Shown here piece after piece: positions 1-6,108 of a stretch of DNA of 6,109 bases. A model generated the notes under the pieces. The model made no database searches and had not been told where the DNA came from. It saw nothing but the letters and a program-made list of their open reading frames with translations. Location of the stretch: contig JABUUR010000258.1 of assembly GCA_021443065.1 (NCBI GenBank), forward strand, positions 1 to 6,109, given 5' to 3'. Positions within the stretch are counted from its first letter, which is position 1. The number at the start of each line of letters is the position of its first letter. Both the position numbers and the translations under genes were made by a program. The stretch comes from Fibrobacter sp. Its GTDB lineage: Bacteria; Fibrobacterota; Fibrobacteria; Fibrobacterales; Fibrobacteraceae.

Positions 1-117
1 CCAATAAATTGGCAAGTCTTGTATAGCTACGCTCACTTTGAGCTCAAACCTCATGCCTCCAGGCGTTTACGCCGAACCTCACTACTGTCAACCGACTGCC
101 GACAACCGATAATCAGC
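1..117. other. Repeat-rich non-coding flank after rodA
   Basis: No complete gene is seen. The flank carries several short inverted repeats: CCAAT/ATTGG at 1-12, the perfect palindrome TTTGAGCTCAAA at 37-48, GCCT/AGGC at 55-64 and GGCG/CGCC at 62-73. Three 7-base near-copies lie at 89-109 (CAACCGA, CTGCCGA, CAACCGA), and AACCTCA occurs twice, near 47 and 76. No hairpin is followed by a T-run in the rodA direction, so no intrinsic terminator is called. The density of small repeats suggests a dispersed intergenic element, which I cannot confirm from one copy. Confidence 0.4.
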
Positions 118-1374
118 CTACATGCGGCGGCTGCCCTGGTAACGCAGGCAGACCAAGACCCCCACCAGCACAGAACAAGTCAGGGCAAAGGATCCGCCGT
201 AAGACAAGAACGGCAGAGGCAGACCAGTCACGGGCATAAGCCCGATGGTCATCGCAATGTTCACCAGAATGTGGAACAGAAAAATCGTAGAAGCCCCCAT
301 GACCATCAAGGTGACGAAGGAATCCGAGGTCAACTTGCAAATGGAGGTTGCACGCCAAAGGAACAGCGCATAAAGGACAAGCACAAAGGCGCAACCCGCA
401 AAACCGAACTGCTCGCCCAGAACGCTAAAGATAAAGTCCGTGTGTTCCTCGGGCAAAAAGGCAAGGTTCGTCTGGGTCCCGTTGCCAAACCCCTTGCCCG
501 TAAGGCCCCCGCTACCGATGGCGGTCATGGACTGGAGCACCTGGTAACCGTCTCCCAGGGGGTCGCTCATGGGGTCAAGGAAGGTATTCACTCGCTTCTG
601 CTGGTGAGGCTCCAGCATATTCCATACCATGGAACTTGCGTAACCCGCCAGAATGTTCGTAAACAGGAATATGCCGCTCAAGACCTTGGGCAACTTTCGG
701 CGAAAAAGCGTCGCCACCACCGCAAAAATCAGCAATCCCCACAAAACCTGGTATTCGAAGTCCTGGGAATGGGAGAACAGCACCGAACAGACGGGGCTTG
801 CAATCAAAAAAACATCGGCAACAGACAAGCCTGCAAAGAAGAAAGCCACCATGGTCACGGCAATGAACACCAGCGCCGTACTCAAGTCGGGTTGTTTCAA
901 TACCAATGCGAAAGGGACAATAAATAAAAAGAAGGGGACAACAAAAGTCTTCACCTTGTCCAGGCTCACCGGATGCCTGGACAGCCAGTAAGAAATCACC
1001 AGCAGGTAGGCTATCTTTGCAAATTCCGAAGGTTGCAACTTGAATAGCCCAAGGTCGATCCAACGGCCAGCCCCCTTCACCACGTCGCCTGCAAAGAACA
1101 GCACAACCACAAGCAAGATCAGGGAGACAACATAAAACGGGACTGCGACCCTCTTCATCCAGTCAATGCGTACAAAGGTCAATGCGGCGGCAATGCCTAG
1201 ACCCAAAAGGAAATACGTAATCTGCTTGAACCAGAAAGTATCAAAGACAGGTATTTCGTCGGAGACGGTGGCAGAATACACCAACGTGATGCCGCAAGTC
1301 ATCAAGGCGAGCACCAGGGCGATAAAGAATCCGTCAAACCTAAAGGAATGTGGCACGAATTTTCCGGAATTCAT
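118..1374 (-). CDS. rodA: RodA, SEDS-family peptidoglycan glycosyltransferase
   Basis: This 418-residue polytopic membrane protein polymerises lipid II into glycan strands during side-wall elongation and works with PBP2. Family hallmarks seen are GAGRWI (101-106) with QPSE (114-117), KQPDLSTAL (160-168), the loop FLDPMSDPLGDGYQ (265-278) followed by QSMTAIGSGGLTGKGFG (281-297), LPEEHTDFIFSVLGEQFGF (307-325) and GLPLPFLSYGGS (384-395). The essential SEDS aspartate should lie in the 265-278 loop (D267, D271 or D275); I cannot fix which without an alignment. Hydrophobic segments run through the whole length, about ten in all, as expected for SEDS proteins. The ATG overlaps the mrdA stop as ATGA, and a near-perfect Shine-Dalgarno, AAGGAGGA, ends 6 bases upstream. 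It ends with TAG and is the last gene of the cluster in the window. FtsW is the paralogue to exclude, but adjacency to mrdA and mreBCD favours RodA. Confidence 0.96.
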   Translation of the reverse strand: MNSGKFVPHSFRFDGFFIALVLALMTCGITLVYSATVSDEIPVFDTFWFKQITYFLLGLGIAAALTFVRIDWMKRVAVPFYVVSLILLVVVLFFAGDVVKGAGRWIDLGLFKLQPSEFAKIAYLLVISYWLSRHPVSLDKVKTFVVPFFLFIVPFALVLKQPDLSTALVFIAVTMVAFFFAGLSVADVFLIASPVCSVLFSHSQDFEYQVLWGLLIFAVVATLFRRKLPKVLSGIFLFTNILAGYASSMVWNMLEPHQQKRVNTFLDPMSDPLGDGYQVLQSMTAIGSGGLTGKGFGNGTQTNLAFLPEEHTDFIFSVLGEQFGFAGCAFVLVLYALFLWRATSICKLTSDSFVTLMVMGASTIFLFHILVNIAMTIGLMPVTGLPLPFLSYGGSFALTCSVLVGVLVCLRYQGSRRM

Positions 1375-3278
1375 TCTTCATCCTCCTTGTTTGCCACAAT
1401 CCCCGTAGAATCGGCTTTTTCTTCTGGGGAAACTTCTATCATTTTCTTCGCCTCGAAGTAGGCCATCATTACCTTTCGGGCTATGGGTCCCGAAACCGCG
1501 CCACCTCCGCCCGCGGCTTCCATAATCACGGCCACTGCAATTTCCGGTTTTTCCAGCGGGGCCACCGCCGCATACCATGCGTGGGTCTTTTCGCCCTTTT
1601 TCCATTCACCGGAACCCGTCTTTGCCCCCACGCGAATACCGGGAATGGCCCCACGCTTTCCCGTGCCCCCGGGGTGGTTCACCACGGAGTCCATGGCGTT
1701 CAAAAGAACCCGGTGGGTGTAAGGCTTCATGTTGCCCGGACGGATAATTTCGGGCTCGTAACGGTGCACCACATTTCCCTGGTGGTCACGAAGTTCCTTC
1801 ATAAAGTGGGGGCGGTACACCCCCTTGTTGGTAGCCAGAGCCCCGATCAAGGTGGCCTGCTGCAAGGGCGTTACAAGCTGGCCTTGACCGATGGACAAGT
1901 TCAATATCAAGCCGCGGGCCCAGCGCCAGCCCAGGCGCTTGTTGCGTTTATTGAAAGACACGGAATCCGGAAGCCATCCCGCCTTCTCGCCGGGAATGTC
2001 TACGCCCAAGGGCTCCTCCCCCAAGCCGAAACGGCGGGCAAACTCGTTAATGCGGGCCATGTCCACATCGAGCCCTTCCTGATAGAAGAACACATCGCAA
2101 GAAAGCCTGATCGCATTCACCACATTCAGGTTTCCGTGAACTCCCCAGCACTTCTGGTAGCGTGTACCATACTGGTAACCCCCGGTACAAGGCTTGGGGT
2201 AGTACTTGTTCTCCGTAAGGATTCCGCTTTCCAGGCCCGCCCCCGCAGACACCAGCTTAAAGATAGAAGCCGGAGGGTAGGTTCCAGAAATAGCGCGGTT
2301 TGTCAACGGCCTCATGGAATCCAGCGCCACCTGCGCCCAGCCCTTGTTTCTTTCACGACGTTTCAGGGAGAAAATGTTCGGGTCCAGGCGGGGCGAACTG
2401 ACCATGGCAAGAATTTCCCCCGTATTGGGGTCCAGGGCCACAATGGCTCCCTTCGCGCTGTCCGGTATAGCCTCCTCGGCGGCCTTCTGCAAATTCAAAT
2501 CCAAGGTAGAAACCAGGTGCAGGCCGGGAACAGGCTTAGTGCCTTCCACGCCGGAAACCTCTCCCACCTCGCGGCCCGAGGCGTTCACTTCCACAAGTTT
2601 CATGCCGTTCTTGCCGCGGAACTCCCTGTCGTATCCCTGTTCCAGGCCCTTCTGGCCCACACGGTCTCCCTGGGAGTAGTCTTCATATTCAGGCTGCTTC
2701 AACTGATCCTCAGAAATTTCACTGGTGTACCCGAGCACATGGGAGGCAAGCGTCCCATAAGGATATTCGCGCCTGGACTCGATAACAGTAACAACGCCGG
2801 GCAATTCCGAGGAATGCTCCTCGATCATCGCAATCTGTTCCGGGGAAGCGTCCTCCAGCAGTCGAATAGGTCGGGTTTTGATCCATCGAGAACGCTGGAA
2901 TGCAGTGTCCAGGGAAAGGGAGTCAAAAAGGCGCACCCCCTTGGTATCGCGAATCTGGAGCAGCCTGTTGAACACCGTATCCCGCGCCGCCTTTTTGCGA
3001 GGCAGGTTCGACGCCTGAATGGCAATCTGGTAAGACGGACGATTGCGGACCAGGATTTCTCCATTGCGGTCGTAAATAAAACCGCGCTCCGCAATCAGTT
3101 CCACCTTACGGATTCTGTTGTTGTCGGAACGCTGAAGGTTCTCGTCGTAATGGGTGTACTGCAACGAAAAAAGCCGCACCAGCAAAATTACAAACAAAAG
3201 AACAACGCACGCCAAAAAAATCAAGGCATGCAAGTTCTTTGTCTGCTGAAGTTCGTTTTCCGTCTCAAAGTTAAGCAT
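1371..3278 (-). CDS. mrdA: Penicillin-binding protein 2, elongation transpeptidase
   Basis: This is a class B PBP (635 residues from the chosen start) that cross-links peptidoglycan in the elongasome with RodA. It has a short cytoplasmic tail, one membrane anchor (about 18-40), a pedestal/dimerisation domain beginning at ERGFIYDRNGEIL (64-76), and a C-terminal transpeptidase domain. Active-site motifs are PPASIFK (335-341, nucleophile S338 and K341), SCD (393-395) and KTG (553-555). C364, C377, H381 and C394 may form the structural zinc site known in PBP2 proteins. KTG is followed by SGEW, where TA is common. An acidic tail (about 616-635) follows the domain. The ATG at 3278 is preferred. It overlaps mreD by 8 bases and leaves the usual short N-terminus. 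A longer form would start with TTG at 3326, deep inside mreD. The upstream purine run AAAAAGAAGAAG is only a weak ribosome binding site, so coupling to mreD translation is likely. Confidence 0.96.
   Translation of the reverse strand: MLNFETENELQQTKNLHALIFLACVVLLFVILLVRLFSLQYTHYDENLQRSDNNRIRKVELIAERGFIYDRNGEILVRNRPSYQIAIQASNLPRKKAARDTVFNRLLQIRDTKGVRLFDSLSLDTAFQRSRWIKTRPIRLLEDASPEQIAMIEEHSSELPGVVTVIESRREYPYGTLASHVLGYTSEISEDQLKQPEYEDYSQGDRVGQKGLEQGYDREFRGKNGMKLVEVNASGREVGEVSGVEGTKPVPGLHLVSTLDLNLQKAAEEAIPDSAKGAIVALDPNTGEILAMVSSPRLDPNIFSLKRRERNKGWAQVALDSMRPLTNRAISGTYPPASIFKLVSAGAGLESGILTENKYYPKPCTGGYQYGTRYQKCWGVHGNLNVVNAIRLSCDVFFYQEGLDVDMARINEFARRFGLGEEPLGVDIPGEKAGWLPDSVSFNKRNKRLGWRWARGLILNLSIGQGQLVTPLQQATLIGALATNKGVYRPHFMKELRDHQGNVVHRYEPEIIRPGNMKPYTHRVLLNAMDSVVNHPGGTGKRGAIPGIRVGAKTGSGEWKKGEKTHAWYAAVAPLEKPEIAVAVIMEAAGGGGAVSGPIARKVMMAYFEAKKMIEVSPEEKADSTGIVANKEDEE
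1381..1388 (-). promoter_or_regulatory. rodA ribosome binding site inside the mrdA end
   Basis: The minus strand reads AAGGAGGA, ending 6 bases before the rodA ATG. It is the strongest Shine-Dalgarno in the cluster. The same bases are the mrdA codons for Lys-Glu-Asp in its acidic C-terminal tail, so this coding end serves both genes. Confidence 0.8.
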
Positions 3279-3759
3279 GCTTCTTCTTTTTGCCGAAATC
3301 AAGATAGAAGGCGATTCCACCCACAAACATGGTGTAAGCGCATTCAGGCAAGGTCTGGGTCAAGAAAAGGTTGGTGATTATTTCCTTGGACAGCCCCGTA
3401 ATGCCAAAGTAAATCATGTCGCAGACAAAAAATCCAAAACCCAGAACGCCGATTTTTGCAGGCAAGTTCAAAGTCAAAAAACGTTCTTCCAACTGCCCCA
3501 CCACAAAGCCAAGGACAGTCATGGAAATGGAGCTCGCCCCCAGCCATTCCACAGGCGCATACACGTCCTGCGCAAAGCCGGCCAAAAAGCCCCAGAAACA
3601 GCCCGCCGCAGGCCCCCGCTTAATGGCCACAGCCACCACAAAGATAACCACGAAGTCCGGGCCCACACCGAAAATCTTCAACCACTCCGCCACAGAAACC
3701 TGGAGCGCATAGGTCAGTACGAACAAGATCAAAACCTTAAGCCATTTCAAATTACTCAT
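3271..3759 (-). CDS. mreD: Rod shape-determining membrane protein MreD
   Basis: This small, very hydrophobic inner-membrane protein (162 residues from the chosen start) is the usual length for MreD. It associates with MreC and the RodA-PBP2 pair, and its biochemical role is still unclear in the field. The family signature is seen at GPDFVVIFVVAVAIKRGP (33-50) followed by GFLAGFAQDVY (57-67), including the conserved QD pair (64-65). About five to six membrane segments can be drawn, near 7-23, 33-46, 51-63, 75-90, 102-118 and 140-153. The tail is strongly basic (KKKKH at 157-161). The ATG at 3759 is chosen over an adjacent TTG at 3762 because GGGAG lies 7 bases upstream of it. It overlaps the end of mreC by 8 bases and the start of mrdA by 8 bases. 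Identity rests on the motif plus position between mreC and mrdA. Confidence 0.93.
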   Translation of the reverse strand: MSNLKWLKVLILFVLTYALQVSVAEWLKIFGVGPDFVVIFVVAVAIKRGPAAGCFWGFLAGFAQDVYAPVEWLGASSISMTVLGFVVGQLEERFLTLNLPAKIGVLGFGFFVCDMIYFGITGLSKEIITNLFLTQTLPECAYTMFVGGIAFYLDFGKKKKHA

Positions 3760-4579
3760 CAAGCAACTCCCGAATGACCCAGTCAGGTTCCTTCTCCATC
3801 ACAAAGACTTCTTCGAGGATGGAGAACTCCTGGAACGGAGCCACATCCATCAAACGCATCACATCCAGGTCGGCCTTGCGCACGTTCTGCACCGTCCCCA
3901 CGGGAATGCCCTTGGGAAAAATGCCCCCCAGCCCGGAGGTCACCAGGGTATCGCCCACCTGGATACCTGCGTGGGTTGGAACCATGGCGGTAAGCATGTG
4001 CCCGTCCTTGGATTCCAAAAAGCCTACCACACGGGTTCTCCGTTCCATCACCGAAAGTTTAAGGTTGGGGTCCACAAGCAACTGCACCCGGGAGTGTGTC
4101 ATGGCGGCCTTCGTGATTTTTCCTACGAGACCGTTCATTGAGAACACAGGCATGTCCTCCTTGACACCATGATAAGTACCGCGGTTGATTACCAGCGTAG
4201 TCAAGAAACGGCCGGGGTTGTGCCCCACCACCCTGGAGGTTACGATCGGGAAATCCCACTTGTCGTCGAAACGGACTAGCGTATGAAGTCTTGCCAATTC
4301 CTGCAGGCCCTCGCGGGCATGGTAGGTCTCCTGACGGAGGCGGGCGTTTTCCTCCTTCAGCTGTTCGTTTTCGTCGGCCACCGCACGGAAAGACGTTAAT
4401 GAAGCAGCGACCAGCTGTGCCGGATAGAAAACCGTTCCCAGAGCTGTCGCCACGACACCCTGGCGCACCGTAGTCGGAGCCTGGCGCATCAGCAGACCCA
4501 ACAGCAGAAAAAAGACAAAGGCCACAATGCCATGCCTTTGGGTAAACAAGTCGATTATAAAGCGAAAAGCCCTAAACAT
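3752..4579 (-). CDS. mreC: Rod shape-determining protein MreC
   Basis: This 275-residue bitopic protein anchors in the inner membrane and acts in the periplasm, where MreC binds and activates PBP2. The order seen is a basic cytoplasmic start (1-16), a membrane helix (about 17-31), a region rich in Glu, Arg and Leu that looks like a coiled coil (about 66-100, ADENEQLKEENARLRQE), then the paired beta-barrel domain (about 108-262). The family signature TSGLGGIFPKGIPVG is at 214-228, and the NRGTYHGVKEDMPV segment at 132-145 is also typical. A short acidic tail ends the protein. Length is normal for the family. The start is ATG, 17 bases after the mreB stop. The sequence before it (AACTGAAGTTCG) gives only a weak ribosome binding site, which suggests reliance on translation of mreB. 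The last codons supply the mreD ribosome binding site. Confidence 0.95.
   Translation of the reverse strand: MFRAFRFIIDLFTQRHGIVAFVFFLLLGLLMRQAPTTVRQGVVATALGTVFYPAQLVAASLTSFRAVADENEQLKEENARLRQETYHAREGLQELARLHTLVRFDDKWDFPIVTSRVVGHNPGRFLTTLVINRGTYHGVKEDMPVFSMNGLVGKITKAAMTHSRVQLLVDPNLKLSVMERRTRVVGFLESKDGHMLTAMVPTHAGIQVGDTLVTSGLGGIFPKGIPVGTVQNVRKADLDVMRLMDVAPFQEFSILEEVFVMEKEPDWVIRELLDE
3767..3771 (-). promoter_or_regulatory. mreD ribosome binding site inside mreC
   Basis: The minus strand reads GGGAG 7 bases before the ATG at 3759. It lies in the last codons of mreC and supports ATG at 3759 over the adjoining TTG at 3762. Confidence 0.55.
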
Positions 4580-4596
4580 CGAACTTCAGTTTTTGT

Positions 4597-5619
4597 TTAA
4601 TTAGATGAAGCGATTAAAACCGGGCGGTACTTGTCCAAGTCTTCGAGAATGCGGGCAGCACCCTTGCAGACGCAAATCAAGGCTTCGTCAATCACATTCA
4701 CGGACAGGCCCGTTTCCTTGCGGATGCGTTCGTCAAAACCGCGAAGTTGGGAACCACCGCCGGTCATGATAATGCCCTTGTCGTAGATATCGGCAGAAAG
4801 TTCCGGAGGAGTAATGCTCAAGGCCTGCTTGACCGCCTCGATAATGGCAGTCACAGGTTCGTTCAAGGCTTCGCGGATTTCGGCGCTGTTGATGGTCATG
4901 GTGCGAGGCATGCCGGCGATAAAGTCGTGTCCCTTCACTTCCATGGAAAGTTCCTCGTCCAGGGGACTGGCAGAGCCGATCTGCATCTTGATCTGTTCCG
5001 CAGTGCTTTCACCCACGCAAAGGTTGTACATGTTGCGCAGGTAGCGGACAATGGCTTCGTCCATTTCGTCACCGCCAACCCGCACGGAGGCGTTACATAC
5101 GGTTCCATTCAGGGCGATCACCGCAATATCGGAGGTTCCGCCGCCAATGTCCACGATCATGTTGCCCACGGGGTCTTCTACGGGAATGCCCATGCCTATG
5201 GCTGCAGCCATAGGTTCGTGAACCAGGTGGACTTCCTTGGCACCAGCCTGCTTGGCGGCATCAATCACGGCACGCTTTTCCACTTCGGTAATGCCCGAAG
5301 GGACCCCCACCACGACGCGGGGCTTTACCATCCACAAGGGATACTTCTGGACGCGCTTGATGAATGTCTGGAGAAGGTTTTCCACCAGTTCGAAATCGGC
5401 AATCACGCCGTCACGCATGGGGCGCACGGCACGGCTTTCGCCAGGGGTACGGCCCAGCATCTTTTTCGCTTCGAAACCGATGGCGGATACGCGGTTGTTC
5501 TTGCTGTCCACAGCAATCACGGTAGGTTCGTTAATTACAATACCCTGACCTGCAACGTGAACCAGCGTGTTAGCAGTGCCAAGGTCTATACCAATATCGC
5601 AAGAGAAAAGACCAAACAA
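4597..5619 (-). CDS. mreB: Actin-like rod shape-determining protein MreB
   Basis: This 340-residue cytoplasmic actin homologue binds ATP, forms membrane-attached filaments and orients the wall-synthesis machinery. The phosphate-1 loop is DIGIDLGTANT (8-18), with E136 in VHEPMAAAIG as the likely catalytic glutamate. The phosphate-2 loop is DIGGGTSD (157-164) and the adenosine motif is MTGGGSQLRG (285-294). The N-terminus MFGLFS is hydrophobic, as in MreB proteins that insert into the membrane directly. Near the C-terminus EALICVCKGAARILED (312-327) departs from the more usual DPLTCVARG pattern but keeps the general outline. The start is TTG: no ATG or GTG lies in frame before the upstream stop, and AAAAAAGGA sits 8 bases before the TTG. 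It is the first gene of the tight mreBCD-mrdA-rodA run. A nucleotide-binding protein of the wider MreB/Mbl type is the only alternative. Confidence 0.97.
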   Translation of the reverse strand: MFGLFSCDIGIDLGTANTLVHVAGQGIVINEPTVIAVDSKNNRVSAIGFEAKKMLGRTPGESRAVRPMRDGVIADFELVENLLQTFIKRVQKYPLWMVKPRVVVGVPSGITEVEKRAVIDAAKQAGAKEVHLVHEPMAAAIGMGIPVEDPVGNMIVDIGGGTSDIAVIALNGTVCNASVRVGGDEMDEAIVRYLRNMYNLCVGESTAEQIKMQIGSASPLDEELSMEVKGHDFIAGMPRTMTINSAEIREALNEPVTAIIEAVKQALSITPPELSADIYDKGIIMTGGGSQLRGFDERIRKETGLSVNVIDEALICVCKGAARILEDLDKYRPVLIASSN

Positions 5620-5627
5620 GGGACTCG

Positions 5628-5636
5628 TCCTTTTTT
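5628..5636 (-). promoter_or_regulatory. mreB ribosome binding site
   Basis: The minus strand reads AAAAAAGGA here, 8 bases before the TTG codon at 5619. This decides the unusual TTG start, because the only other in-frame upstream codons before a stop are not start codons. GGA here could pair with TCC just before the start codon (a GGAC/GTCC palindrome at 5621-5630), but that hairpin is too small to claim regulation. Confidence 0.75.
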
Positions 5637-5686
5637 AAAATGAAACTAACCGAAATAAATATAATTATTTAAGTAAAAACAAATTA
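5637..5686 (-). promoter_or_regulatory. AT-rich spacer, possible mreB promoter
   Basis: The gap between the lipoprotein stop and the mreB ribosome binding site is strikingly AT-rich compared with the coding DNA. On the minus strand TTGTTT (5682-5677) is followed after 18 bases by TTTATT (5658-5653), and TATATT lies at 5663-5658. AAATAA and TTATTT form an inverted repeat at 5670-5653. None matches a sigma-70 promoter closely in both boxes, so a promoter is plausible but weakly supported. No GC-rich hairpin with a T-run is visible on the minus strand, so transcription from the lipoprotein gene may also continue into mreB. Confidence 0.3.
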
Positions 5687-6052
5687 TTAAGGAACGGTAT
5701 CTTTACCAAATTTTAACGTTTTCAAATATCGGTCCCAGTGACGCCCATGAACGTCGTAGCGGTACTTGCGTTTCTCGTGCATGGCAATGTCCTTGAAAAT
5801 AAAGAAGTCCACCTCGGCATAGGCGGCGTAGATTCTGGACTCGGCGCCTTCGAACAAACGGAAATCCTTGACCCGGTAATAGGGGGTGTCCAAAATGGCT
5901 TCCCTGTCGTTGTTGGATGTGCGCATGGTTTCCGCCACCATGAACTTCAAGTCCTCCTGCAGGTAGGGCGTTAATTTATTCTCAATCCTGTCCGTAGATT
6001 CGGAACAGCCCACCAGCGCCAACAAAATTCCAATCAATAAAAAGTTTCTCAT
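5687..6052 (-). CDS. Small predicted lipoprotein of unknown family
   Basis: I do not recognise the family. The 121-residue product starts with a short lipoprotein signal peptide (hydrophobic 4-14) and a lipobox LVGC with the acylated cysteine at C16. The next residue is Ser rather than Asp, so outer-membrane sorting is the default expectation in a diderm. The mature part (about 105 residues) has a charged helix-like start (21-50) and a stretch of alternating aromatic and polar residues (58-105) that may be beta strands. It is rich in Tyr, Phe, Arg and Lys, with VHGRHWDRYLKTLKF (101-115) near the end. It lies 67 bases upstream of mreB on the same strand. The ATG at 6052 gives the cleaner signal peptide; a GTG at 6058 would add two residues. 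No strong ribosome binding site precedes either. A link to cell shape is inferred from position only. Confidence 0.8.
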   Translation of the reverse strand: MRNFLLIGILLALVGCSESTDRIENKLTPYLQEDLKFMVAETMRTSNNDREAILDTPYYRVKDFRLFEGAESRIYAAYAEVDFFIFKDIAMHEKRKYRYDVHGRHWDRYLKTLKFGKDTVP

Positions 6053-6078
6053 ACCCACAAAATAGTAAAAACACCCAT
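6049..6078 (-). other. Possible 9-codon upstream ORF coupled to the lipoprotein
   Basis: On the minus strand ATG at 6078 opens a 9-codon frame (MGVFTILWV) whose TGA overlaps the lipoprotein ATG as ATGA. AAAGGAG lies 9 bases before it, while the lipoprotein itself lacks a good ribosome binding site. The same frame is open to the window edge and could begin at ATG 6099 or be the end of an upstream gene. It may equally be chance within repeat sequence. Confidence 0.25.
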
Positions 6079-6108
6079 CCCGGGCTTCTCCTTTGTCATC
6101 CCGGGCTT
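6076..6108. repeat. Two direct copies of a CCCGGG 12-mer
   Basis: The plus strand has CATCCCGGGCTT at 6076-6087 and again at 6097-6108, a 21-base period. The core CCCGGG is self-complementary. The second copy begins GTCATCCCGGGCTTG, which resembles the left arm of a widespread kind of intergenic palindromic repeat (continuing into an inverted CCCGGGAT arm). The window ends before that arm could be seen. This probably marks the edge of a repeat cluster upstream of the lipoprotein gene. Confidence 0.55.

Noticed and set aside
19..927. A 302-codon plus-strand frame opposite rodA and its flank.
   Set aside because: Same in-register antisense effect, with a low-complexity basic translation and no domain.
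3279..3326. A longer PBP2 N-terminus starting with TTG at 3326.
   Set aside because: It would overlap mreD by 56 bases and add 16 residues not typical of PBP2; the ATG at 3278 fits better.
1350..3377. A 675-codon open frame on the plus strand opposite mrdA.
   Set aside because: It is in codon register with mrdA, whose product is unmistakable; the frame is explained by missing TTA, CTA and TCA codons in mrdA. Its translation is rich in Arg, His and Gln and shows no recognisable domain.
5620..5640. A terminator-like GGAC/GTCC plus T-run on the plus strand.
   Set aside because: The stem is at most four pairs with a two-base loop, and no plus-strand gene ends there; the run is the mreB ribosome binding site read backwards.
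4747..5643. A 298-codon plus-strand frame opposite mreB.
   Set aside because: In-register shadow of the highly conserved mreB; the His- and Gly-rich translation is not protein-like.
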